Of a DNA stretch of 56,317 bases, positions 38,484-46,779 are shown in pieces. Made by a program: the position numbers and the translations under genes. This stretch comes from Nitrosovibrio sp. Nv4 (GTDB taxonomy: Bacteria; Bdellovibrionota; UBA1018; CAIMNF01), in contig CALPVV020000004.1 in NCBI GenBank assembly GCA_943327105.2, positions 1-56,317 on the forward strand, read 5' to 3'. The notes beneath the pieces were generated by a model. That model worked only from the letters and a program-made list of their open reading frames with translations, had not been told where the DNA came from and did no database searches. The first letter of the stretch is position 1. The number at the start of each line of letters is the position of its first letter.

Positions 38484-39142
38484 TCTTCATTTACCACTTC
38501 GAAATTAAAACCGTTACCCGACACAACGGAGCCGGGTGCTGCGTGGGTTTTTCTGATGACAGCCAGTCCGAAAGGATATTCAAAACTAGTCAGTTTTCCA
38601 AAATCAAGATCCATTGGAAGATTTATTTTTTGAGGTGCATCACCGATCAATCTGACCATGCACAGCCGTTTTGATGGTGAACCGATTGCAATGATTTTTT
38701 CGATTACTTCTTGTCCCGGGTAGCAGCCCTTTTGATCATGAATTGCAGATTGCAGATTGATCTCGAGAGGATTACTTTCACCGTTGCAGAAGAATTCATT
38801 TCCTTCCTTTGGGGATCGTTTTTTTATGCGTTCACTTTCAGTGATTGTGTTTTCGGACGTGTTTGAATCAAGTTTTTCGATTTGATATCGTTCACTGAAA
38901 GTATATTGATCGAGCAATTCAAGAAATTGATTTTCAAAAGTGACTTCAATCTGGTCATGGAGCGGTTTCTTGACGGCTTCGAAATAGCACAGGATTTTTC
39001 CTTGCGCGTTCAGAAACAGACCTGGGTGGGGTATGCCTTCCTCAAGTCGCTTGAAGTCGAGTGTGGTAATGCGTTGAAGTAGGTCGATTCCGTCTTTGCC
39101 CGAGAGTAAAATTCTTTGTTTCATCGCCATTTTAGAGTACAT
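38480..39142 (-). CDS. ygfZ: YgfZ/GcvT-like folate-binding protein, short form
   Basis: At about 218 residues this is shorter than E. coli YgfZ (326). The diagnostic motif KGCYPGQEVIEK is present near residue 140, and the start GKDGIDLLQRITTLDF fits the N-terminal fold; the central region of the longer homologues is mostly absent. YgfZ takes part in iron-sulfur cluster maintenance with tetrahydrofolate. ATG 39142 has GGTG upstream; ATGs at 39130 and 39124 are alternatives. It overlaps the peptidase-fusion start by four bases and diverges from the YhaM-like gene. Confidence 0.8.
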   Translation of the reverse strand: MYSKMAMKQRILLSGKDGIDLLQRITTLDFKRLEEGIPHPGLFLNAQGKILCYFEAVKKPLHDQIEVTFENQFLELLDQYTFSERYQIEKLDSNTSENTITESERIKKRSPKEGNEFFCNGESNPLEINLQSAIHDQKGCYPGQEVIEKIIAIGSPSKRLCMVRLIGDAPQKINLPMDLDFGKLTSFEYPFGLAVIRKTHAAPGSVVSGNGFNFEVVNEE

Positions 39143-39154
39143 TAATTTTCACCT

Positions 39155-40153
39155 ATGAAATACCCAAAAACTCAGTATTCAAAGTCGATTCATGATCAGG
39201 ACCGTATCTCCAGCCCCTTTCTGATCAAATATGCCGCAGTCGCTACCGGCAAAACCGGGAAGCCATACATGAATGTCATTTTGACTGACAAGAGTGGTGA
39301 TGTTGAAGCACGGGTTTTTGACAATGTACCTAAATTTCATTCTCAAGCGGTGAAGGATACTTTTGTTCAAGTTGAAGGAAACGCACAAAGTTTCAACGGT
39401 CGTATCCAGATTCATATCAAAGACATGATGGTACTTCGTGAAGATGAAGTCTCACTTGATGAGTTCTTACCGCCTACGTTCTTGAGCCCTGAAAAAATTT
39501 ATGCAGAATTGACTGCGCTCATTCATTCAATGAAAGACCCTTTTTACAAGGCATTGATGGAATCGATCTTTCTAGAAGATGCCGAGATTGCAACAAGAAT
39601 GAAAAAGGCACCTGCAGCCAAATCGATGCACCATGCATATCCGGTCGGTTTACTAGAGCACGTGGTATCGATTTGTAAGACGCTTGATTTCTTGTCTCAA
39701 AATTATTCACCGTACGTTGACCGTGACTTGTTGTTCGTGGGCGGTATGATGCATGACCTTGGAAAGATCTGGGAGCTTCAATATGAAAAAACCACAGACT
39801 ACACCACAGAAGGACGTCTGATCGGTCATTTGGTGATGGGTTCTGAATTGATTGAACAAAAGGTTCAATTGCTCGAGTCGGTCGAAGGTCGTTTGCCAGG
39901 AAAGTTTCCGATTGAAAAGAAACTGCTCGCGAAACACATGGTTCTAGCCCACCACGGTAAGCTTGAATACGGATCTCCGAAAGAACCTGCGTGTCTTGAA
40001 GCGCAAATCGTTCATATGATTGATGATCTTGATTCGAAGGTGAATGCGATCAGGGTTTTCATTGAAAATGATGCTCAGGCGGGTTCTTGGACTCTTCTCA
40101 ATAAACAATTTGAACGGTTCTTTTATAAGCCAGAGTGGGCTCGCAAGGGTTAA
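39155..40153 (+). CDS. YhaM-like OB-fold/HD-domain protein
   Basis: The 332-residue protein combines an N-terminal OB fold (residues 1-95, GKPYMNVILTDKSGDVEARVFD) with an HD domain (about 150-310): MHHAYPVGLLEHVVSI, MMHDLGKIWEL, GHLVMGSELI and the AHHGKLEYGSP motif. It closely follows the layout of YhaM, a 3'-5' exoribonuclease of Firmicutes, and similar proteins occur in other bacteria. No ribosome-binding site is seen, and a possible -10 (TACATT, 39138-39143) sits only 11 bases before the ATG. The next gene starts immediately after it. Confidence 0.88.
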   Translation: MKYPKTQYSKSIHDQDRISSPFLIKYAAVATGKTGKPYMNVILTDKSGDVEARVFDNVPKFHSQAVKDTFVQVEGNAQSFNGRIQIHIKDMMVLREDEVSLDEFLPPTFLSPEKIYAELTALIHSMKDPFYKALMESIFLEDAEIATRMKKAPAAKSMHHAYPVGLLEHVVSICKTLDFLSQNYSPYVDRDLLFVGGMMHDLGKIWELQYEKTTDYTTEGRLIGHLVMGSELIEQKVQLLESVEGRLPGKFPIEKKLLAKHMVLAHHGKLEYGSPKEPACLEAQIVHMIDDLDSKVNAIRVFIENDAQAGSWTLLNKQFERFFYKPEWARKG

Positions 40154-40156
40154 TTG

Positions 40157-40849
40157 GTGAAAGCCTCAATCAACGAGCGAGTGTTATTCCTTTATGATTT
40201 AGCCTCTGCCATTCCGCCTGCGGATGCTGGCCATGACTTTTCACACATCGAGCGTGTTTCCAACTTGGCAATTCGCCTTTTTGAAGAAGAAGTTCATTTG
40301 CGTGAAGGTCGGAAGTTAAGTGCTGATGAGCACGATGCTATTTTTGCCGCAGCTCTTTTGCATGATTGTGTACCCGTTCCTAAAAATTCTCCCCTTCGTA
40401 AAGAGAGCTCACGGCTAGCGAGTGAAAAGGCGATTGAAATTCTGAATTCCCAGAGAATTGAATCCGGTGAAAGAGCTTGGTCTCGAGACTGGGTTTCGGA
40501 AATCACCGAAGCAATTCATGACCATAGTTTTTCGGCAGGAAGAACTCCCCGCTCACTTTTGGGAGAATGTCTTCAAGACGCCGACAGGTTGGAAGCACTA
40601 GGTGCAATTGGTTTGTATCGGACCATAGCAACTGGGGTTTCAATGGGTGCGCAATTGTTTCATGCGACTGACCCTTGGGCGCAGCAGCGCGAGCTCGATG
40701 ACAAGCGTTATTCGATCGATCATTTTTTCACCAAGCTTCTTAAGCTTCCTGAGACGTTTCGCACTGAATCTGGACGCAAAGAAGCGTTGATTCGTGCTGG
40801 TTATTTGAGGGGTTTCGTTGAACAATTAAAGTCGGAGATCAGTTTATGA
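40157..40849 (+). CDS. HD-domain phosphohydrolase
   Basis: This 230-residue protein is an HD-superfamily phosphohydrolase: GHDFSHIERV (first His), AALLHDCVPVP with HD, and ALHDHSF-like IHDHSFSAGR and LQDADRLEALG (last Asp). The pattern is similar to the E. coli YedJ group, whose substrates are unclear. The start is GTG 40157 with AAGGG seven bases upstream; TTG 40154 is a possible alternative. It touches the YhaM-like gene and its stop overlaps the glutathione peroxidase start (ATGA), forming a three-gene operon. Confidence 0.85.
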   Translation: MKASINERVLFLYDLASAIPPADAGHDFSHIERVSNLAIRLFEEEVHLREGRKLSADEHDAIFAAALLHDCVPVPKNSPLRKESSRLASEKAIEILNSQRIESGERAWSRDWVSEITEAIHDHSFSAGRTPRSLLGECLQDADRLEALGAIGLYRTIATGVSMGAQLFHATDPWAQQRELDDKRYSIDHFFTKLLKLPETFRTESGRKEALIRAGYLRGFVEQLKSEISL

Positions 40850-41394
40850 ATCATTCACTTTTTCAAAAAATTTCTATTGTTGCTTTTGCATCTTTTATTT
40901 CAGTGGCGGCGACTGCGGCATCAATTTATGAAATTCCACTTAAAACAATCGACGGTAAAGATACTACCTTGAAAGAATACAAGGGTAAAACCTTGTTGAT
41001 TGTGAATACGGCCTCAGAGTGTGGTTACACCTCCCAATACAAGGGACTTCAACAGACATATCTCAAGTACAAAGACAAAGGCCTAGTGGTTCTCGGGTTT
41101 CCTTCGAATGATTTTGGCGGCCAGGAGCCAGGGTCCAATAAAGAGATCAAAAAGTTTTGTGAGTTGAAGTTTAAAACTACGTTTCCAATGTTTGAGAAAA
41201 ATCCGGTTAAGGGCTCAAACAAACAACCGCTTTATCAATTCTTGATTTCGAACTCGAAAGAAAAGGGTGAAATCGGTTGGAATTTTGAAAAATTTTTGGT
41301 CGATCGAACCGGCCGCATTGCAGGTCGATTCAAATCAAGTGTAGAGCCTGACAATCATGTTTTGCTCGACGCAATTGAGTTGGAACTAAAGTAA
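40846..41394 (+). CDS. Exported glutathione peroxidase family protein
   Basis: The 182-residue protein has an apparent signal peptide (MNHSLFQKISIVAFASFISV) and the glutathione-peroxidase fold: NTASECGYTSQYKGL with catalytic Cys59, FPSNDFGGQEPG with the Gln, and WNFEKFLVDR with Trp and Asn of the catalytic tetrad. A cysteine rather than selenocysteine is used, so it probably works with thioredoxin-like donors. Its start overlaps the HD gene stop by four bases and its end overlaps the convergent YiiX-like gene by nine bases. Confidence 0.93.
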   Translation: MNHSLFQKISIVAFASFISVAATAASIYEIPLKTIDGKDTTLKEYKGKTLLIVNTASECGYTSQYKGLQQTYLKYKDKGLVVLGFPSNDFGGQEPGSNKEIKKFCELKFKTTFPMFEKNPVKGSNKQPLYQFLISNSKEKGEIGWNFEKFLVDRTGRIAGRFKSSVEPDNHVLLDAIELELK

Positions 41395-42003
41395 GCCGAC
41401 TTTTTTAAAGAGCGGTGAGCGTTCAAAATCACCCGGTGACATTCCCGGAAGTCCGTCTGGTGGATTGCCTCTAAAGTAATGAAACCAAGCTTCACGGTTT
41501 TTTTCAAAGTGCATTGCCTTTGGACGAAGACTGTTGCCAACCAGTGGATTGATGAATTTTGCTACGAATTCCGAGCAGTAAAGCGTTTCACCGTTTTCAT
41601 CACGGTTATTCCATAAAAAATCCGGGTCATACGATTTTCCAGCGAAGTATGAAGTGAATTGATTCATCAAATCTATTGATGAGGCGCTTGCTAGTTTGAG
41701 TTGTTCTTGTGGACGAAGGATTAAGGATTGGGTTGATTTTTTTCTTCGAGACAGAAAAACGGACAAGGGTGTGTTTTGCGTGATTCCCCAAGCTTCAAGC
41801 ACTTGTGGTTCTCCGAGATTTGGTGTGATGACTACCCCGATGTGCGAGTAGATTGAATTTTCTTCAGCTTCGATGAGTTGACAGACAAAGCAGGGATTCG
41901 ATTGCAAGATGAGATCACCTGATTTCAGTTCAGTTGCATCCATGGCGAATGCTGATCGACTCAACAATAATAGTAGAATGATTGAACCAGCTCGTTTCAT
42001 CAT
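41386..42003 (-). CDS. YiiX/YebB-like NlpC/P60-superfamily cysteine hydrolase
   Basis: This 205-residue exported protein (signal MMKRAGSIILLLLLSRSAFA) resembles YiiX: SGDLILQSNPCF, YSHIGVVITPN with the active His, and TLYCSEFVAKFI with the active Cys. Circularly permuted NlpC/P60 enzymes of this kind act on amide bonds in lipids or cell-wall peptides; the substrate here is unknown. No ribosome-binding site is clear before ATG 42003. It overlaps the glutathione peroxidase gene at the 3' ends. Confidence 0.85.
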   Translation of the reverse strand: MMKRAGSIILLLLLSRSAFAMDATELKSGDLILQSNPCFVCQLIEAEENSIYSHIGVVITPNLGEPQVLEAWGITQNTPLSVFLSRRKKSTQSLILRPQEQLKLASASSIDLMNQFTSYFAGKSYDPDFLWNNRDENGETLYCSEFVAKFINPLVGNSLRPKAMHFEKNREAWFHYFRGNPPDGLPGMSPGDFERSPLFKKVGLL

Positions 42004-42149
42004 TCTCGGACTATGCCACAGTGGCCAAGGTGGAACAAGCTGCTAAACCCTGATTCTAAGATGAAAAGGGGCTTCGTTTTTCAGGTAACTAGTTGAAACT
42101 CAATACTTAAAAAAACCCTACCCATGCGTATGATTTCGGGACTTCCTCC

Positions 42150-42178
42150 TTGACTTGACTTTAGTTATCAACTATAGT
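42150..42178 (+). promoter_or_regulatory. Promoter of the yajQ-rimO-queG operon
   Basis: TTGACT (42150-42155) and TATAGT (42173-42178) are 17 bases apart, with a start expected near 42185 and a leader of about 27 bases. This is one of the best sigma-70 matches in the window. Confidence 0.7.
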
Positions 42179-42211
42179 GCGTCACACCAAACTTCTGAAA
42201 GGAAAAGAGAA

Positions 42212-42709
42212 ATGCCTTCATTTGATATTACATCTGATGTGGACTGGCAGGAGATCGACAACGCCGTTACCCAGGCGACGAAAGAACTCACCACCCGCTT
42301 TGATTTCAAGGGAATCAAAACAGAGATCACCTTCGACAAAAAAGTTAAAACCATCACTCTTGTTTGTTCAGAAGAAGGAAAACTCGACAACTTGAAAGAA
42401 GTGATTCAGACCAAGCTCATTAAGCGTGGTATCTCTCTTATGTCGCTCAATTATAAAAAAACAGAAGGCGCATTTGGCGGAAGCGTTCGTCAAGTGATTG
42501 AAGTGCAAGCGGGGATCTCAAAAGAAAAAGGCAAGGAAGTCATTGCCTCTGTCAAAGATTCAAAACTTAAAGTTCAGGCTCAAATTCAAGATGAGAAAGT
42601 CCGCGTAACCGGTAAGAACCGCGACGATCTTCAAGATGCGATTGCAATGCTCAAGAGCAAGCAAGATGAACTCAAATTACCTATGCAATTTGGAAACTTC
42701 CGAGATTAA
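42212..42709 (+). CDS. yajQ: YajQ family cyclic-di-GMP-binding protein
   Basis: The 165-residue protein is YajQ-like: [47 protein letters not shown] and the final [10 protein letters not shown] are characteristic. It is a small nucleotide-binding protein; some members bind cyclic-di-GMP and act as transcriptional co-regulators. ATG 42212 is chosen because GGAAAAGAG precedes it and the family begins MPSFDI; the frame is open to 42155, but that would place the start inside the promoter. rimO starts three bases after the stop. Confidence 0.94.
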   Translation: MPSFDITSDVDWQEIDNAVTQATKELTTRFDFKGIKTEITFDKKVKTITLVCSEEGKLDNLKEVIQTKLIKRGISLMSLNYKKTEGAFGGSVRQVIEVQAGISKEKGKEVIASVKDSKLKVQAQIQDEKVRVTGKNRDDLQDAIAMLKSKQDELKLPMQFGNFRD

Positions 42710-42712
42710 TTT

Positions 42713-44200
42713 ATGGAAAATAATTCAACAGAAAATAAAAAACCGTCAGTTTACTTCGTGTCCTTGGGTTGTCCGAAAAACCTCGTAGACTCTCAAGTGA
42801 TGCTTGGAAAACTGGAAGGTCAGGAATATCAAATCACCCAGTCGCCGGAAGATGCCGAAGTGATCATTGTGAATACCTGCTCATTCATTCAGGCCGCAAA
42901 AGAAGAATCAATTGAGACGGTTCTTGAAATGGCGTCTTATAAGGATTCAGGCAAGTGTAAAGCACTCGTAATGTCAGGTTGTTTGCCACAGCGTTACTCG
43001 AAAGAAGTGGAAGCGGAAATGCCGGAAGTCGATCTTCTGATCGGTACAGGCCAATACCACAAGATCACTGAGTTGCTGGATGCACATAAAAAAGCTCAAG
43101 AAGAAGGCGCTCCATTGCCTCAGCGGACTTACGTTGATTTTCCTGCGTTCATCCATACTGAAAAAGATGAGCGTTTGCACACTGGCCCTCAGTTTTCAGG
43201 ATACCTCAAGCTTTCTGAAGGTTGTAACCGTCGTTGCGCGTTCTGCATCATTCCAAAACTTCGCGGAAACGTTCGTTCTCGCACGATCGCTTCACTTGTT
43301 GAAGAGGCAACCCAGATGGCGGCAAACGGCGTGCGCGAGTTGAACCTCGTTGCGCAAGATCTTACCGAATACGGCATGGAATGGAAGTACAAGGAAAATC
43401 TTGAAATGTTGCTTCCTCAGCTTTGCAAGATCGAAGGTATCGAGTGGATTCGACTTCACTACGTTTACCCGGATGCATTCAGTGATGAACTGGTAGACAT
43501 CATCGCACGTGAACCGAAAATCGTAAAATATCTTGATATGCCTATTCAGCACACCAATGACCGCGTTCTTGGCGTGATGAATCGTCGTTTGACCAAAGTG
43601 AAGCTCTTTGACTTGATGGAAAAGCTCCGCGCTCGTATTCCGGGACTGGTAGTTCGTACTTCAATGATCGTCGGGTTCCCGACCGAGACAGAAGAAGAGT
43701 TCAAGGAACTTTGCGATGATCTGGTCAAGCTTGATCTTGATCACGTCGGCGTGTTCAGTTTCTCAAAAGAAGAAGGAACAAAAGCTGCCGAGATGGATGG
43801 TCATTTGCACCCATCCGTAAAGCGTCGCCGTAAGAAAACGTTGATTGAAATCTTGCAGAACCAACGTTCTGAAAAACTTTCAGCACTCATTGGCCAACAG
43901 GTCGAAGTGATGATTGAAGGTGCTGCTCCTGAGAGCGAATTGCTCATTCAATCTCGTATGGCAACTCAAGCTCAAGAAATTGATGGTCGTGTTCTGATCA
44001 ATGATCTTCGTGAAAATGAAGATGTTCAATTGGTACCAGGAGATTTCGTTCTCGTTGAAATCACAGAACTTGCCCAACAAGATCTTGTTGCGAAGTTGAT
44101 CAAAGTGACGAAACCGATGAGTTTGGAACGTCCAGGACTTACCACCGCTATTGCCAAAGGTGTTGAACACCGTGATGACCAACGCTCAGAAAAAGTTTGA
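42713..44200 (+). CDS. rimO: Ribosomal protein S12 methylthiotransferase RimO
   Basis: This 495-residue radical-SAM protein has the methylthiotransferase N-domain (FVSLGCPKNLVDSQVMLG, VNTCSFIQAAKEES), the SAM-cluster motif EGCNRRCAFCIIPKLRG, and a C-terminal TRAM-like part (RVLINDLRENEDVQLVPG). VSLGCPKNLVDS points to RimO rather than MiaB. It adds a methylthio group to Asp89 of S12. The length exceeds the usual 430-440 residues by a tail of about 50 residues. The Cys residues of both clusters are intact. It overlaps queG by 26 bases. Confidence 0.93.
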   Translation: MENNSTENKKPSVYFVSLGCPKNLVDSQVMLGKLEGQEYQITQSPEDAEVIIVNTCSFIQAAKEESIETVLEMASYKDSGKCKALVMSGCLPQRYSKEVEAEMPEVDLLIGTGQYHKITELLDAHKKAQEEGAPLPQRTYVDFPAFIHTEKDERLHTGPQFSGYLKLSEGCNRRCAFCIIPKLRGNVRSRTIASLVEEATQMAANGVRELNLVAQDLTEYGMEWKYKENLEMLLPQLCKIEGIEWIRLHYVYPDAFSDELVDIIAREPKIVKYLDMPIQHTNDRVLGVMNRRLTKVKLFDLMEKLRARIPGLVVRTSMIVGFPTETEEEFKELCDDLVKLDLDHVGVFSFSKEEGTKAAEMDGHLHPSVKRRRKKTLIEILQNQRSEKLSALIGQQVEVMIEGAAPESELLIQSRMATQAQEIDGRVLINDLRENEDVQLVPGDFVLVEITELAQQDLVAKLIKVTKPMSLERPGLTTAIAKGVEHRDDQRSEKV

Positions 44201-45089
44201 TGATCTCAAACTCCGACTGACTGAAAATAACTTTCCTCTTGTGGGAGCGGTTGATTATGAATCAATCGCTCCTCTTTATTCTGAGCACGGTGAGCGCTAC
44301 CGCAGTTGGATTGACCGCTCTTTTCATGGTGATATGGCATATTTGCAGCGTGGGTTGGAGCGCAGGCTGGATCCAAAACTGGTTTTTCCCGAATTACAAA
44401 GTGCTGTGGTTGTTGCCCGGCCTTATGCTGTACAGCAGGTGGGTGACACCTCACTTCGCTATGCACGGTATTTGAACGGTGAGGATTATCATGAGCGCAT
44501 GAAGTCTGATCTTGAAGATGTGTTTCGTGGTTCTGACTTCAAATACAAGATCTGTGTTGATACCAGCGCGGTGCTTGAGCGAACATGGGCTGCACTTGCC
44601 GGCCTCGGCTGGATCGGTAAAAACACCTTGCTCATCAATCCTCAATACGGAAGTTATCTTTTTTTGGGTGTGGTTTTCACCGATCAAAAATTCGAACAGA
44701 AATTCGAGCCCAAAAAAGACTTTTGCGGAAATTGCGAGCGTTGCCTGAAGGTGTGCCCTACGCAGGCGATCGTTGCCCCTCATGATCTTGATGCTCGTAA
44801 ATGCATCAGTTATCTCACCCTAGAAAAAAGAGGAAGCTGGGATCAGGAGTACGACACCAAGGGGTTTCTTGCAGGTTGTGATCTTTGTCAGGAAATCTGT
44901 CCCTATAATACAAAACCAGTGAGATACAATACAGAGACTGGAACAACTTCTTACTTGATGTTTGATGAAGAAAAGTTATTGGCTGAAACTGAAACTGAGT
45001 ACCGCCAACGGGTGAAAGGTACGGCTCTGACCCGGGTAAAATTCGCAGATTTCAAGCGCAATTTGAAGGCCGCCCTTAAGCGGCCTTGA
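44175..45089 (+). CDS. queG: Epoxyqueuosine reductase
   Basis: The 304-residue protein reduces epoxyqueuosine to queuosine in tRNA using cobalamin and two [4Fe-4S] clusters. CGNCERCLKVCPTQA and CDLCQEICPYN are the cluster ligands, and GLGWIGKNTLLINPQYGS is the QueG signature. ATG 44175 is preferred; a TTG at 44151 would overlap rimO further. With yajQ and rimO it forms an operon of translation-related modification genes. No other queuosine gene is in the window. The end overlaps the convergent gene at 45076 by 14 bases. Confidence 0.94.
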   Translation: MTNAQKKFDDLKLRLTENNFPLVGAVDYESIAPLYSEHGERYRSWIDRSFHGDMAYLQRGLERRLDPKLVFPELQSAVVVARPYAVQQVGDTSLRYARYLNGEDYHERMKSDLEDVFRGSDFKYKICVDTSAVLERTWAALAGLGWIGKNTLLINPQYGSYLFLGVVFTDQKFEQKFEPKKDFCGNCERCLKVCPTQAIVAPHDLDARKCISYLTLEKRGSWDQEYDTKGFLAGCDLCQEICPYNTKPVRYNTETGTTSYLMFDEEKLLAETETEYRQRVKGTALTRVKFADFKRNLKAALKRP

Positions 45090-46008
45090 ATCCGTAAAAA
45101 ATGACTCCGATATCATAAACATTTAGAAAAGTGATTTTAACGATGCCGGTAAGTTCATGATCAGAATGAATCAAATCATAGTTACCGATAATTTTGTTGA
45201 TTTCAAAGATGCTGTTGCCGCTATTGTCGTCATGAATGAGAGACCCTTGAATTCCATTATAAAGTGACTTGTCGTTAAAAGTGATAGAGGCTTTGATCGG
45301 TTCGAGTGAATTTGGATGAGCCATGGCTACCATTCTCAAGTGTTTGCCTTTGAACGGGACAGAAATAACGGAATTATTGTTTTCCGTAAATAGCATTGCA
45401 TCGTTGCCTGTCCATTCACCTACGGTAGTTACTGATGACGGTAAAACCATGGTTTGCTGCATGGGTGCGCCTTTTTTTGACCATTTCTCTGCAATCTGCA
45501 AGGGAAGACCGGCATCATCAAACCGAAGTGCTTTTTGAAGTTCGCCCTCAAGCTTGAGAAGACTTCCGCTAAGATCTGGAAGTAGAGGCATGCTGGATAC
45601 CATTTGTCCGTTTTTCAATAGAACCGCAACGGGTTCCTTGCCTGAACCAAAGCGGTCAAAAAGATCGCCAAAAACATCGATGAATATTTTGTGATTGCGA
45701 TAACGGTCAAGAAATTTCGTGTTTTTCAGGAATGCGTATTTTTGCTGAAATGCAATGACGGGAGACCAAGGTAGTTTTGCATATTTTGATGACCATAGTT
45801 GCATGGCTTCACAGATGCGTTCTGTGGTGAAGTCGCCGGCATCGAGTAGAAAAATGATGGTGATTTCTTTTGCGAAGCTTTCTGCAACCGGATAAAGGTT
45901 GGCGCCGAATAGAACTTCTGAATTGAGCCAGAAAGGTCGATAATCTTTCTGAAATTTTTCTTTGATCTGATCCGCGGTTAATTCTTTTTCCCGTTTTTTG
46001 ATTGCCAT
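45076..46008 (-). CDS. Degenerate thioredoxin-like protein with a DipZ-type C-terminal domain
   Basis: I do not recognise a named family for the whole 310-residue protein. Residues 1-180 look like a thioredoxin fold (ITIIFLLDAGDF, VAVLLKNGQMVSSMPL) but no CxxC exists and only one cysteine is seen there. Residues 190-310 (VGEWTGNDAMLF, ISVPFKGKHLRMVAMA, ending in FLNVYDIGVIFYGFKAA) resemble the C-terminal domain found after the redoxin part of DipZ-like proteins. There is no signal peptide. An AGGAG ribosome-binding site precedes ATG 46008, overlapping the previous gene's stop, so it is operonic with 46018-46725. Confidence 0.6.
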   Translation of the reverse strand: MAIKKREKELTADQIKEKFQKDYRPFWLNSEVLFGANLYPVAESFAKEITIIFLLDAGDFTTERICEAMQLWSSKYAKLPWSPVIAFQQKYAFLKNTKFLDRYRNHKIFIDVFGDLFDRFGSGKEPVAVLLKNGQMVSSMPLLPDLSGSLLKLEGELQKALRFDDAGLPLQIAEKWSKKGAPMQQTMVLPSSVTTVGEWTGNDAMLFTENNNSVISVPFKGKHLRMVAMAHPNSLEPIKASITFNDKSLYNGIQGSLIHDDNSGNSIFEINKIIGNYDLIHSDHELTGIVKITFLNVYDIGVIFYGFKAA

Positions 46009-46017
46009 GATGTTCTC

Positions 46018-46725
46018 CTAAAAGTTGAAGCGATACTCTATTCTCGTGTTCTGGTCGAATCGACTTGCGCCGAAAGTCAGATCTACATTTGGTGCGAGTT
46101 TGTGTCTTACTTCAGTTGTAACGGATTGATTTCGGACATTGTAATTTAACATTGCGTCTGTTTTGAATGGTTCGAAACGACGGGTTACCCCGAGCTCAAC
46201 CCCGGATTGATTGTCATATTTCATTTTCCCATTTAAAAGAGGTGATTCCATCGAGAATTCACTTCTTCTATATCTACCCTCGATTTTTGCAGAAAAACGA
46301 AATGATTCCTGTTGAAACAGATTCATGGTTTTTCCTGCCCAGAAGGCAGCTGCACCCGAAATGATAGCAAGTGGAGCTCGTATTCCAGGATTTTCACGGA
46401 GTGTTTTATTTCCACCTTCCGTGATTTTTTTGAATGCTTTTGAAAGCTCTTCATCTTGCAAAAGGTTGATCATCTGTTGGGCACGATTTTTATTCTGACT
46501 GTATTCGACTGCCGATTCTGAAACTGAACTAGGTTTTGATTCCCTGTTTTTTAAATTTTGTTCAGCTTCGGTTGGAAAGTTTTTTGCTGTTTTTAGCGGC
46601 AATATTCCTGGAGAAGGAGGTGGAGCCGCAACTGGAATCAAGGTATAGCTCCACGCTAACGAATCTTTCAAAAGAATCGCTGCCATGAATAATAAATACT
46701 TCGCGATGACTCGAGGTCGAAGCAT
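46018..46725 (-). CDS. Exported protein with barrel-like C-terminal half, unrecognised
   Basis: This 235-residue protein has a signal-like N-terminus (VIAKYLLFMAAILLKDSLA), a Pro-rich and polar linker to about residue 115, one hydrophobic segment (PLAIISGAAAFWAG) and about 100 residues of alternating strands ending in RIEYRFNF, an outer-membrane C-terminal signature. The family is unknown to me. GGGAG directly abuts ATG 46725. It lies 54 bases after the prenyl synthase gene and ten before the thioredoxin-like gene. Confidence 0.65.
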   Translation of the reverse strand: MLRPRVIAKYLLFMAAILLKDSLAWSYTLIPVAAPPPSPGILPLKTAKNFPTEAEQNLKNRESKPSSVSESAVEYSQNKNRAQQMINLLQDEELSKAFKKITEGGNKTLRENPGIRAPLAIISGAAAFWAGKTMNLFQQESFRFSAKIEGRYRRSEFSMESPLLNGKMKYDNQSGVELGVTRRFEPFKTDAMLNYNVRNQSVTTEVRHKLAPNVDLTFGASRFDQNTRIEYRFNF

Positions 46726-46779
46726 CTCCCATTCTGATCGGGTAAAAGACGAATTTGGTTGATCGTGATCTTTTTGACG

